A DNA stretch of 64,000 nucleotides. Source: Anaerolineae bacterium (GTDB taxonomy: Bacteria > Chloroflexota > Anaerolineae > Aggregatilineales > J027). This document shows positions 53,310-62,103 of the stretch, piece after piece (position 1 is the first letter of the stretch; each line of letters begins with the position of its first letter). The notes below the pieces were generated by a model that did no database searches, was not told the DNA's origin, and worked only from the letters and a program-made list of their open reading frames with translations. The translations under genes were made by a program, and so were the position numbers. The stretch is from assembly GCA_019913005.1 (NCBI GenBank), contig JAIOHL010000328.1, forward strand, positions 22,143 through 86,142. The letters are read 5' to 3'.

Positions 53310-54643
53310 TCTTCGCTGTCGTTCTCATTCAAATCACCTTCTGGTTCTTCATCACCATAGGACTCGTCACCCCATTCCAGTTCCATTTCACCAATGTACA
53401 CCGTATCGCCCGCCTTCACGCCTGCTTTCTCCAACGCTTCGGAGACACCCATCGCCTCTAGGATTTTTTGGAAGCGCATCAACGCCTCGTCATAATCCCA
53501 ATAAGTCATTTGAGCGGCCCGTTCGATGCGTTTACCGGATACTTGGAAACTGCCATCCATGCGGCGCGAAATCTTAAAGGCCAATTCATCCTCCACCAGA
53601 CGATATACGCGAACTTCATCAACCTCTTGAACCGGGATTTCATCTTCGGCAGGTAGGCTATCTAATAACTCGAACGCCTTATAGATCAATTCACGGGTAC
53701 CTTGTTGTGTTGCGGCAGACAGCGCCATCGGTTCATGACCCAGTTTGCGAAGTTCGGTCTGCAATTTGGGCCAAGCGGCTTGGGCTTCTGGTAAATCCAT
53801 TTTGTTGATCACCACCACCGTCGGCCTCTCCAACAACTTCTCGTCGAACAGCGCCAATTCAGTGTTAATCTGGTGATAGTCCGCCAATGGGTTTGCACCT
53901 GCCCCATCCAGCATATGAATGAGGACGCGGGTACGTTGAATATGTTTTAGGAAATCGTGCCCCAAACCGATTCCCTGACTCGCCCCTTCGACCAAACCGG
54001 GGATGTCGGCGACCACCATATCCCGATAATCGAGGCGCACCATGCCTAGATTCGGAATGAGGGTAGTAAAGGGATAATCGGCCACTTTCGGCTTGGCGTT
54101 GGAGATGACCGACAGTAGAGTGCTCTTACCCGCGTTGGGGACACCCACAATGCCCACGTCTGCCATCAGCTTCAATTCAAGATTGAGCCATTTTTCCTCG
54201 CCCGGTTCGCCTTTTTCGGCAACACGCGGCGCTTGATTGGTGCTGCTCTTAAATTTGGTGTTACCTTTGCCACCGCGCCCACCCTTCGCAACAATCACGC
54301 GCTGGGCAGGTCTGGTCAAATCGGCAATAAAGTTGCCCTCGTCATCCCGGACAATCGTCCCGACGGGCACTTCAATTTCTAAATCGGAGGCGGTTGCTCC
54401 CGTTCGCAGTGCGATCCCGCCTGCCACGCCGGATTCAGCCCGAAAGTGAACCTTGTTGGCAAGCGATTGAAGTGTGTTGATTTTTGGGTTGGCAACCAAA
54501 ACGACATTTCCGCCATGTCCACCATCTCCTCCATCCGGGCCACCGCGCGGGGCAAATTTCTCTCGCCGAAAGCTAATCCGTCCATCCCCACCGTCACCGC
54601 TTTTGACAAATACGCGGGCTTCATCCAAAAACTGCTGTGTCAT
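53306..54643 (-). CDS. obgE: GTPase Obg/CgtA
   Basis: A 445-residue conserved GTPase in 50S ribosome assembly and stringent signalling. The N-terminal Gly-rich Obg fold has SGDGGDGRISFRREKF and GGDGGHGGNV. The G domain has the P-loop GVPNAGKSTL (near 167), switch II DIPGLVEGAS, and NKMD. The C-terminal OCT domain lies at about 345-425 (GDTVYIGEMELEW), then an acidic tail (EEPEGDLNENDSED). The OCT domain is optional in the family and is present here. The regulator gene upstream ends 18 bases before the start, so they are probably cotranscribed. Confidence 0.96.
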   Translation of the reverse strand: MTQQFLDEARVFVKSGDGGDGRISFRREKFAPRGGPDGGDGGHGGNVVLVANPKINTLQSLANKVHFRAESGVAGGIALRTGATASDLEIEVPVGTIVRDDEGNFIADLTRPAQRVIVAKGGRGGKGNTKFKSSTNQAPRVAEKGEPGEEKWLNLELKLMADVGIVGVPNAGKSTLLSVISNAKPKVADYPFTTLIPNLGMVRLDYRDMVVADIPGLVEGASQGIGLGHDFLKHIQRTRVLIHMLDGAGANPLADYHQINTELALFDEKLLERPTVVVINKMDLPEAQAAWPKLQTELRKLGHEPMALSAATQQGTRELIYKAFELLDSLPAEDEIPVQEVDEVRVYRLVEDELAFKISRRMDGSFQVSGKRIERAAQMTYWDYDEALMRFQKILEAMGVSEALEKAGVKAGDTVYIGEMELEWGDESYGDEEPEGDLNENDSED

Positions 54644-54661
54644 ACTGTGTTTTTTATCTCG

Positions 54662-55234
54662 CTATTTCTCGTTATCGGGACCATCCATAATCCCGTTCAT
54701 ATCAAAATCACGTCCCTGCTGCAAAATACTGGTCAACAGGTAGCGGGCTAACTTAAAAAAATCAGAAAGTTGATCTATCTGGGTAACATAATGTGTGGCG
54801 GTTTTTTTCAAATCGGCATCCATCGTCGGCATTTTTTCGCGCAGTTGGTTGATGCTTGTCTCCAAGACACTCAAGGCACGGTCAATATCCCGGATTTCGC
54901 GGCTGCCGATGACATTTTGGATAACCTGCCATAAATCACTTTCGGCCTCATAATATTTCTTACGGGTCTCGCGCACCCATACCTCCCGCACAATCCCCAT
55001 ATTTTCTAATGTGCGAATATTCATGCTGATGCTGGCTTTGCTTTTACCCAGATGCTCCACCAAATCGTCTAGACTTAGCGGCCCCGGACTCAACAGCAAT
55101 GCACCATAGAGTTGGCCCATGACCTTGTTATAGCCAAAATAATCGGCTAATTGGCCCAAGCCTTCCAACATACTATCATTGACCGCCTGAAGCGTCTGAT
55201 CCAAATTTATGCCTTGATTCGTTGCATCACTCAT
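54662..55234 (-). CDS. GbsR/MarR-like winged-helix transcriptional regulator
   Basis: A 190-residue protein. An N-terminal helix (AVNDSMLEGLGQLADYFGYNK) leads into a winged helix: MGQLYGALLLSPGPLSLDDL, LGKSKASISMNIRTLENMGI as recognition helix, VREVWVRETRKKYYEAE as wing. A C-terminal helical dimerisation region follows. GbsR-type proteins repress osmoprotectant or envelope genes in response to small ligands; the ligand here is unknown. It lies between a Tat-exported amidase (86 bases upstream) and obg (18 bases downstream), so it may control this unit. ATG at 55234. Confidence 0.85.
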   Translation of the reverse strand: MSDATNQGINLDQTLQAVNDSMLEGLGQLADYFGYNKVMGQLYGALLLSPGPLSLDDLVEHLGKSKASISMNIRTLENMGIVREVWVRETRKKYYEAESDLWQVIQNVIGSREIRDIDRALSVLETSINQLREKMPTMDADLKKTATHYVTQIDQLSDFFKLARYLLTSILQQGRDFDMNGIMDGPDNEK

Positions 55235-55320
55235 CTAATGATAATCCTTGCCACACGCCGCTTTGGAAATAATCATATTATACCGTCAGGCTAAATGCGA
55301 TAGTGTCATCCGCCAATATT

Positions 55321-56217
55321 TTAGACCGTGTTTCGCCTGCAACAGCAATCACATTTGCCAATTTTATCGGATAGGCTTGTCTCAGCCGGGTAAGGGGTAA
55401 TCACTTGCTCCAGTGGCGTAACATACCCCCCTGTGCCACGCTGCAATAACGCCCGTTCTGCCATTTTGTCCAAAACAGGAGTGAGATTTGCACCGGGGCA
55501 AACCGTTGAATCATTAAACTCCCGATGGGCCGCCAGATGTGTGAGGCTTAACCGAATTGCCAGCCAATTGACCAATGCCTGTGTGTTATCCAGTTGTGAT
55601 TGAGTGGGTGATATTTCTTCAAAATTCCCAAAGAGACAGATTCCTAAACTGCCTGTATTATGCAATTCGGTGTGGGTGCCCCGTGCCGACATCTTGCGCC
55701 CTTCATAGACCTTGCCTGTCAGCCCCACCCCAAAATGATAGGCAATATCAGCCCAGCCACGCTCATCCAGATGCAAATTTTGAATCTCGCGTATTGTAGT
55801 GTCGTCATCAATCTCATACAGTGACGAGTGATGAATCACAACCGTTTGATAGGCTTCACGCAAATCAGTGTCATATTCCCGCCACCCTTCCGGATTGTCT
55901 AGTGAATAAAATCCCAATTCTTCTTCGGCCTCATGATTAACGGCACGTGCTCCCCATTCTTCACGAGGGATTATAGGAGGGCGATCAACCTGCTTGAATC
56001 GCGCCAAACGTGCGGGGTCAGGCGTGCGTGTGGATGGCATTGCAGTTGGATTGAGCGTTTCCTCATTGATCACCGACAACCCAATGGCAGTGAGTCCAGC
56101 ACAAGCCAACGCTCCGGCAACCCCCAAGCCGGATAAGGCCAAAAAATCTCGCCGGGAGATGGCACGGTGAATAGGCGTAGGTTTAGGCGGCATGAATGGT
56201 GGATGCTGATGTGTCAT
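55321..56217 (-). CDS. Tat-exported N-acetylmuramoyl-L-alanine amidase (PGRP/Amidase_2)
   Basis: A 298-residue protein. The N-terminus carries a Tat motif SRRDFLAL followed by a hydrophobic stretch (GVAGALACAGLTAIGLSVI). The PGRP-type domain starts IIPREEWGARAV, with zinc ligands in VVIHHSS and in AHREFNDSTVCPG (His and Cys). YHFGVGLTGKVYEGR and NTGSLGICLFGNFE are characteristic. It cleaves the amide between muramic acid and the stem peptide. The position equivalent to T7 lysozyme Lys128 is not lysine, common in PGRPs. The last residues (KIGKCDCCCRRNTV) hold four cysteines within six positions, an odd tail. ATG at 56217. Confidence 0.9.
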   Translation of the reverse strand: MTHQHPPFMPPKPTPIHRAISRRDFLALSGLGVAGALACAGLTAIGLSVINEETLNPTAMPSTRTPDPARLARFKQVDRPPIIPREEWGARAVNHEAEEELGFYSLDNPEGWREYDTDLREAYQTVVIHHSSLYEIDDDTTIREIQNLHLDERGWADIAYHFGVGLTGKVYEGRKMSARGTHTELHNTGSLGICLFGNFEEISPTQSQLDNTQALVNWLAIRLSLTHLAAHREFNDSTVCPGANLTPVLDKMAERALLQRGTGGYVTPLEQVITPYPAETSLSDKIGKCDCCCRRNTV

Positions 56218-56381
56218 AGGGCCATTAGTTTCTGTTTAAATGAGATTCTCCTTACATCAAATATTAATCCCAGAATGGGTCTTTTGTCATTGTCCGGTTA
56301 TCAACTCTGCGTTAAACTGACCACCAACCAATATTAAATTGCTTTCATTCGACCTTGAAACTCAGGAGTACCTTTTACCCC

Positions 56382-57836
56382 ATGTCAGACTTCCGTATCG
56401 AAAAAGATTCGCTTGGCGAGCTACAAGTCCCCGCCAGTGCATTATACGGCGCACAGACGCAACGTGCCGTGATTAATTTCCCTGTCTCAGGTGGACGCTG
56501 CTATCCGGCCTTTATTTGGTCAATGGCGACCATCAAGCGTGCGGCAGCAGAGGTCAACCTCGATTTGGGCCTATTTCAAGACAAAGAGGTAGACGGCAAA
56601 AAGATCAGCGGAGCCGAGATCGCCAAAGCAGTCATGGCGGCGGCGGATGAAGTTATTGCTGGTAAATGGAATGACCATTTTGTGGTAGACCCCTTCCAAG
56701 CCGGTGCGGGTACTAGCCAAAATATGAACACCAATGAAGTGATCTCCAACCGTGCCAATCAACTCATCGGCTATGCCATTGATAACCCCAAGAAGCCCGT
56801 CAACCCCAACGACCATGTGAACATGGCCCAGTCTACCAACGACACCATCCCTACCGCCGTTCGTTTGGGCTGCCTATGGCGCTTGGACGAATTATTGGCC
56901 GTCTTGACGAAGCTCCAAATCGCCCTCGAAGACAAGGCCAAAGAATTTGATGGCGTGGTCAAGAGTGGACGTACCCACCTGCAAGACGCTGTGCCTGTCC
57001 GCCTCGGTCAGGAATTTGGTGCATATGCCAAAGCCATCGAGCGCAATATCCAAAAAATCAACCTTGCCGCCGATGGCCTGCGTCGTCTGGGGATTGGCGG
57101 CACTGCAACGGGCACTGGCCTGAATGCCCATGTCGAATACCACAGCCGCATGGTCAAGAAATTGGGCGAATTGACGGGCATTGACCTTGAAGAAAGCGAC
57201 GACCTGTTCGAGAGTATGCAAAGTATGCAAGACGCGGTGTTTTTCTCCGGGGCGTTGCGTACCCTCGCGCAAGATTTGATCCGCATCGCCAACGATTTCC
57301 GTCTACTATCCAGCGGCCCCAGCACGGGTCTCGATGAAATCCGACTGCCCGCCGTGCAGCCCGGCTCCAGCATCATGCCCGGTAAGGTCAACCCTGTCTT
57401 GGCGGAAATGCTCGATATGGCGATGTTCCATGTCATCGGGAATGATTTGACTGTGATGATGGCAGGCCAAGCAGGTCAGCTTGAACTCAACGTAATGATG
57501 CCGATTATCGCCCACAATCTGTTCGAGATGATGCACGTCATTATCGGCTCGGTCAAGGCCTTCACCGAAAAATGTGTGGTGGGTCTGACCGCCAATGCCG
57601 AAAAAGCCGAAGGGTGGCTGGGCAAAAATGCCATTTTGGTGACGGCCCTCAACCCGATTATTGGCTATCTGAAGGGCGCGGAAGTCGCCAAAAAAGCCAT
57701 GTATGAGGGCCGCTCCATCGTGGATGTCGTGGTCGAACTCGGCTACATGACCCGCGAAGACGCGATTAAGGCGCTGGATGCACGTCGCATGACCGAAGGC
57801 GGCATTATTGAGGGCGTCGGTGGCGGTGGTGGCTGA
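56382..57836 (+). CDS. fumC: Class II fumarate hydratase (fumarase/aspartase superfamily)
   Basis: A protein of about 484 residues, hydrating fumarate to malate in the TCA cycle. The N-terminus FRIEKDSLGELQVPASALYG and AQTQRAV are fumarase-like, as is GSSIMPGKVNP, the superfamily signature loop with the catalytic Ser. Several segments instead read like aspartate ammonia-lyase: LPAVQPGSS, VIGNDLTVMMA and AGQLELNVMMPI. Fumarase is preferred, aspartase possible. The tail is unusual, ending IIEGVGGGGG. The frame is open to 56355 upstream, but ATG 56382 fits the family. CAGGAG lies 13 bases before it, rather far. A terminator follows at 57871. Confidence 0.83.
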   Translation: MSDFRIEKDSLGELQVPASALYGAQTQRAVINFPVSGGRCYPAFIWSMATIKRAAAEVNLDLGLFQDKEVDGKKISGAEIAKAVMAAADEVIAGKWNDHFVVDPFQAGAGTSQNMNTNEVISNRANQLIGYAIDNPKKPVNPNDHVNMAQSTNDTIPTAVRLGCLWRLDELLAVLTKLQIALEDKAKEFDGVVKSGRTHLQDAVPVRLGQEFGAYAKAIERNIQKINLAADGLRRLGIGGTATGTGLNAHVEYHSRMVKKLGELTGIDLEESDDLFESMQSMQDAVFFSGALRTLAQDLIRIANDFRLLSSGPSTGLDEIRLPAVQPGSSIMPGKVNPVLAEMLDMAMFHVIGNDLTVMMAGQAGQLELNVMMPIIAHNLFEMMHVIIGSVKAFTEKCVVGLTANAEKAEGWLGKNAILVTALNPIIGYLKGAEVAKKAMYEGRSIVDVVVELGYMTREDAIKALDARRMTEGGIIEGVGGGGG

Positions 57837-57870
57837 TTTTTCAGCACCCATATCCAGAATCAAATGCTTG

Positions 57871-57897
57871 GGATAGGTCGCAGGTTACGGCCTATCC
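57871..57897 (+). terminator. Terminator of the fumarase gene
   Basis: A perfect 7-bp stem, GGATAGG/CCTATCC with a 13-base loop, is followed by TTTGTTTTCT. Confidence 0.8.
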
Positions 57898-58011
57898 TTT
57901 GTTTTCTATCAGCGGCGGTTAACCGAGTCAGGCTATCGTGGGCAAGGCGCATTAGACAAAAATGCTTCACCTCGGCACACTTATCCCGCAATCGAAACGG
58001 AAGGTATTCGC

Positions 58012-58635
58012 TTGAGCTATAAGCGCATCGGAATTTTTGGCGGCACATTCAACCCGCCCCATCTGGGACACTTGATTCTCGCCGAAACCGCAGCCGACAG
58101 CCTTGAACTGGACTGCGTATTTTTCGTACCCGCATCCAATCCACCACACAAAATCGGCCTGCCGCGTGCTCCCGCCGAAGATCGTTTGGCAATGGTGAAG
58201 TTGGCGATTGAGGGCAATGCACGTTTTACGACTTCCCGTGCGGATATGGATCGTCCGGGGCCGCACTACGCGGTAGATATGATTGCCATGTTTCACCGCG
58301 ATTATCCCGATGCCGAGCTATTTTTTCTGATGGGTAGCGACTCCTTGCGTGATTTCCTGTCATGGTCACAGCCCGATGAAATTTTGCGGATGACGACATT
58401 GGTGGTGATGCAGCGCCCTGATGTCTATCCCGACCTCTCGACGTTGACGCGCCGCCTGTCCGGATTGCTGGAGCGGCTCTATTTTTTGGAAGCGCCCGAA
58501 ATCGAGATTTCGTCAACGGAAATTGTCACCCGAATTAAAGAGGGACGCTCGATTCGCTATCGTGTTCCTGAATCCGTCCTAGACTATTTAACTAACCATC
58601 AACTGTATACTGTGTCAAAAGATGATGAAAGCTAA
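58012..58635 (+). CDS. nadD: Nicotinate-nucleotide adenylyltransferase
   Basis: A 207-residue cytoplasmic enzyme of NAD synthesis that adenylylates nicotinate mononucleotide. The nucleotidyltransferase motif FGGTFNPPHLGHL lies at about 9-21, LMGSDSL near 100, and the C-terminal ISSTEI-type motif appears as EISSTEIVTRIKEG, followed by RYRVPESVLDYL. TTG at 58012 is used as start, preceded by GGAAGG; this gives the correct family N-terminus. Its 3' end overlaps the next gene by 14 bases, indicating coupled translation with a solute-binding protein of unrelated function. Confidence 0.95.
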   Translation: MSYKRIGIFGGTFNPPHLGHLILAETAADSLELDCVFFVPASNPPHKIGLPRAPAEDRLAMVKLAIEGNARFTTSRADMDRPGPHYAVDMIAMFHRDYPDAELFFLMGSDSLRDFLSWSQPDEILRMTTLVVMQRPDVYPDLSTLTRRLSGLLERLYFLEAPEIEISSTEIVTRIKEGRSIRYRVPESVLDYLTNHQLYTVSKDDES

Positions 58636-60406
58636 ACCTCTCTTTGTAACCTGTTTATTGATCACCTGCGCCTTTGGCTTACTGGTGATGAGTCCGCTGG
58701 CCTTTGCCCAAAGTGGTCAGGGGCAGCCTACCCCTACACCCCAAGTGGGCACACTCGTTCCACCAACACCCATCACCGTTGCCACGCCGACGCCCACCCC
58801 ACAAGCCGCAGCCGTGTCGGGGATTCGCACCCTACAGGACACAGGCAAAATCCGCGTCGGGGTGCGTTACAACGTGCCTCCCTTTTCGTGGTTGGATGAT
58901 AAGGGTGAAGTGAATGGCTATGAAGCCGAATTGATGCAGGCCATCGCGGTTGACCTCAAGGTCGAAGTGGAATTTGTCCAAGTCACCGCCGAAACCCAAC
59001 TCCAAGCGCTACTGAGTGGGCAAGTAGATGTACTGATTGGCGAACAAATTCATACCCGTGACGGCGAACAGTGGATGGAATATTCCCATCCCTATTATTA
59101 CAACGAACAGCGCATCGTCATTCGGCAGGGTGACCCCTATGGCAGAATCGCGGATTTAGCCAATCATCGGGTCAGTGTGATTGCAGGCAGTCGTGGCGAA
59201 GAAGCAATGGGCCTGTGGATGGCCCAAAACGGCACGGGCATGGAATTGGTACGCTATCTGACCCAAGATGACGCCCTCGACGCCCTTGCCAGTGGCGAGG
59301 TAGATGCGATGGTGGGCGAACTGGATGATTTATCGCGGGCCGGACGCCAAAATATGAGCCTCATCGGGGAAGTCGTGCGCTTCGATTTTTATGCCATCGC
59401 CTTCCGCCGCCATGATGTCAATTTGCGTAATCCGGTCAATCGCGCTATTCAACGCCTCTATGCCAGTGGCCGTGTCAAGGAAATTGCAGGCAAGTGGTTT
59501 CCCGACAAAGACATCAACTTTGCCGCCCTCATTCCAGTTTATAATAATTTCGACGGGGACACCCGTGAGGTCAAAGATTTCCCTCCCGATATTCCCAGCC
59601 CGAATCAGTCCGTCATGGACAAAATTCGTAATGGAGAAGCGATTACCGTTGCCGGGGTCAGCCTGAATGATACCGACCCGCTCTACAAACGATTCCTAGA
59701 CCCCCTCAACCGCGAAATTATGTACGAAATGGGACGGCGCTGGGGCGTAACCATCGTCTTTTTGCCGGACACCGCTGATACTGGCGTAGATTTGGTCGCC
59801 AATGGACAGGCCGACATCGCGGTGAACGTGCGTCCGCGCTGGGATGGGGCGGATCGTGCGGACTATTCCCTGCCCTATCACTATCATAAATATCAAATTT
59901 TGGTGGTCAAAGATGGGCGTTTTGATGGGGGCATCAATAGTTTTCGTGGCGGCAGTTGGATTGGCTATTACGAAGACACCCCTGCCGATGGGGAGCGCCT
60001 TGAATTCCTAGTTGATTTCTTGAGAATTTCTCCGGCGATTTACCGCTTTATCAGCAATCAGCAGGTCATTGAAGAAATCTTCGATCAGCGCAACGTGGAT
60101 GGCATCTTTGCCGATAGCATCCGTCTACAGGCCTTGACCATTGAACAGCCACGTAATGCGTGGGCGGTGCTGCCCAATTTTGAAGATTTATTCCGCCCAA
60201 TTGTCATGGCAACCCCCCGCAACGACGCCGACTTTTTGACACTGGTCAATTGGACACTAGCCGATATGTATCGAGATGGCACACTCGCCAACATCTGGGC
60301 GGCCAATTATCCGGCTGTGCCATTGTTCCCCGGTCAGGATACACCGCCCTTTGTTCCCGATTGGGCCGGCGTCGGCGACTTTTTGTATCAACAAGCTACG
60401 GAGTAA
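58622..60406 (+). CDS. Exported protein with two tandem family 3 solute-binding domains
   Basis: A 594-residue protein. A signal peptide (LFVTCLLITCAFGLLVM, then AFAQS) leads into a PT-rich linker (PTPTPQ repeats to ~65). The first SBP_bac_3 domain is at about 70-300 (KIRVGVRYNVPPFSW, EVNGYEAELMQAIA, GQVDVLIGE). The second, more divergent, is at about 335-570 (GVSLNDTDPLYKRFLDPL, NGQADIAVNVRPRWDGADR). Each domain alone is the size of a complete amino-acid-binding protein. No permease is adjacent, and no transmembrane anchor or signalling domain is seen. It overlaps nadD by 14 bases and is followed after 6 bases by the first nucleotidyltransferase. Confidence 0.87.
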   Translation: MMKAKPLFVTCLLITCAFGLLVMSPLAFAQSGQGQPTPTPQVGTLVPPTPITVATPTPTPQAAAVSGIRTLQDTGKIRVGVRYNVPPFSWLDDKGEVNGYEAELMQAIAVDLKVEVEFVQVTAETQLQALLSGQVDVLIGEQIHTRDGEQWMEYSHPYYYNEQRIVIRQGDPYGRIADLANHRVSVIAGSRGEEAMGLWMAQNGTGMELVRYLTQDDALDALASGEVDAMVGELDDLSRAGRQNMSLIGEVVRFDFYAIAFRRHDVNLRNPVNRAIQRLYASGRVKEIAGKWFPDKDINFAALIPVYNNFDGDTREVKDFPPDIPSPNQSVMDKIRNGEAITVAGVSLNDTDPLYKRFLDPLNREIMYEMGRRWGVTIVFLPDTADTGVDLVANGQADIAVNVRPRWDGADRADYSLPYHYHKYQILVVKDGRFDGGINSFRGGSWIGYYEDTPADGERLEFLVDFLRISPAIYRFISNQQVIEEIFDQRNVDGIFADSIRLQALTIEQPRNAWAVLPNFEDLFRPIVMATPRNDADFLTLVNWTLADMYRDGTLANIWAANYPAVPLFPGQDTPPFVPDWAGVGDFLYQQATE

Positions 60407-60412
60407 ATCGCT

Positions 60413-61336
60413 TTGCCTGACCCAAATCCTAACTTCATAGTTCCTGTTGGCACGCAGATTGTGACCGAGGTTGCCATCAAAGCTACCAATGGGGATATTT
60501 TGTTTACCAAAGGTGCGGTGGGCATTGTGATTAAAGCGCCAGTAGACAGCACTCACGCTTATCGGGTGCGCTTTATGGACGGCACTGAGATGTCACTCAA
60601 TCGCCACGAATTTACGATCAATCGGCTGTTTCAAAATCCTCTCGCGCCTGATAGCTGGCTGTCCGATTTCGATCTGAAGCAATGTGTGATTTATCAATGT
60701 GTGGTAGGTTCACGCGCCTATGGCCTAGACGAGGAAGGATCGGATGTAGATCAACGCGGCATCTATCTACCACCCGCTGACCTGCACTGGTCGCTATATG
60801 GCGTGCCAGAACAGCTTGAGGATGAAGATAAACAGCAGTGCTACTGGGAAATGCAGAAGTTTCTGACACTGGCACTTAAGGGTAATCCTAATATTTTGGA
60901 GTGCCTCTATACTCCTTTGGTTGAATCAGCAACTCCATTGGCAGAAGAATTATTGGCGATGCGCTCAATTTTTCTCTCCAAGTTGATCTACCAGACCTAC
61001 AATGGTTATGTGATGTCCCAATTTCATAAATTAGAGCATCACCTCAAAAATTACGGCACGATTAAGTGGAAACATGCCATGCACCTTATCCGGTTGCTGC
61101 TTTCGGGGATTATTGCTCTCGACGAGGGATATATTCCGGTGCGGGTCGAAGCCTATCGTGATCGTCTCCTCTCAATTCGGCGCGAAGAAAATTCATGGGC
61201 CGAGGTGAATGAGTGGCGTAAACAGTTACATCAGCAGTTTGATGCCGCTTATGAAAAAACCGCCCTCCCCAACCGCCCCGATTATGAACGGGCCAATCAA
61301 TTTCTCATCTATGCCCGTCGGAGTGTCGTGAAATGA
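60413..61336 (+). CDS. RlaP/YcgL-type nucleotidyltransferase (copy 1)
   Basis: A 307-residue protein. Residues 1-80 form a small beta-rich domain (PVGTQIVTEVAIKATNGDIL). The remainder belongs to the DNA polymerase beta-like nucleotidyltransferase family PF10127 (YcgL/RlaP): GSRAYGLDEEGSDVDQRGIY supplies the GS and DxD catalytic elements, and FLTLALKGNPNILECLYTP is a family hallmark. The C-terminal helical half has KWKHAMHLIRLL-like segments. RlaP homologues occur in phage-type RNA-repair clusters, but function is not established. TTG start at 60413, 6 bases after the preceding stop; its end overlaps copy 2 by 4 bases. Confidence 0.85.
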   Translation: MPDPNPNFIVPVGTQIVTEVAIKATNGDILFTKGAVGIVIKAPVDSTHAYRVRFMDGTEMSLNRHEFTINRLFQNPLAPDSWLSDFDLKQCVIYQCVVGSRAYGLDEEGSDVDQRGIYLPPADLHWSLYGVPEQLEDEDKQQCYWEMQKFLTLALKGNPNILECLYTPLVESATPLAEELLAMRSIFLSKLIYQTYNGYVMSQFHKLEHHLKNYGTIKWKHAMHLIRLLLSGIIALDEGYIPVRVEAYRDRLLSIRREENSWAEVNEWRKQLHQQFDAAYEKTALPNRPDYERANQFLIYARRSVVK

Positions 61337-62103
61337 GCATCGAAATCAATTACGATTTGCTCAAGTCAATCGTAGCGGCCCAATCGTATCCCCTCCTATT
61401 TGCAACTATCAGCGGCGCTCATCTCTACGGCTTTCCCTCCCCCGATTCGGACTATGATTTGCGTGGTGTTCACATCCTCCCATTAGATAATGTGCTTAGT
61501 TTAGAGACCACTGACGAAACCCTTGAAGATTCCAGTACCCAACAAGCAGTTGAGATAGACCTCGTAACCCACGATATCAAGAAATTTCTGCTGATGCTCC
61601 TAAAAAAGAATGGGTATGTATTAGAGCAGATTTTTTCGCCTTTGGTCGTCTTTGCTCTCTCCGAACATGATGAACTCAAACATCTGGCGAAAAATGCCAT
61701 TATCCGCCATCACCATCATCACTATTTTGGTTTCGCCAAAGGTCAGTGGGAGCTTTTCCTAAATGACAACCCGCGCCGGGTAAAGCCTTTGCTCTACACC
61801 TTTCGCGTTTTGTTGACAGGAATTCATTTGATGCGGAGGGGCGAAATTGAAGCCAATCTCCCCCATTTGAATGAGATGTACCCACTGCCATATATTCCTG
61901 ATTTGATCGCTCGAAAACTGAGCGGTGCTGAAAAATCTACCCTTGATGACGCTGATGTAACATTTTTCCGCGCCGAATATGAGCGTTTGCAGGGAGAACT
62001 CGAAAACGCTTTTCAAAACACCCATTTGCCAGAAGCACCACCTAACCGCGCTGAAATAAACGATTTCCTAATACGTCTGCGGCTCAAATATGGCAGAAAA
62101 TAA
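61333..62103 (+). CDS. RlaP/YcgL-type nucleotidyltransferase (copy 2)
   Basis: A 256-residue paralogue of the preceding protein without its N-terminal beta domain. The catalytic segment reads SGAHLYGFPSPDSDYDLRGVH, here described as G-A in place of the usual G-S, with the SDYD acidic pair intact. DIKKFLLMLLKKNGYVLEQIFSPLVV corresponds to the family hallmark. It starts at ATG 61333 inside an ATGA overlap with copy 1, so both proteins are probably made together and may form a heteromer. Its stop abuts the stop of the convergent DMT transporter gene. Function unknown. Confidence 0.83.
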   Translation: MSIEINYDLLKSIVAAQSYPLLFATISGAHLYGFPSPDSDYDLRGVHILPLDNVLSLETTDETLEDSSTQQAVEIDLVTHDIKKFLLMLLKKNGYVLEQIFSPLVVFALSEHDELKHLAKNAIIRHHHHHYFGFAKGQWELFLNDNPRRVKPLLYTFRVLLTGIHLMRRGEIEANLPHLNEMYPLPYIPDLIARKLSGAEKSTLDDADVTFFRAEYERLQGELENAFQNTHLPEAPPNRAEINDFLIRLRLKYGRK

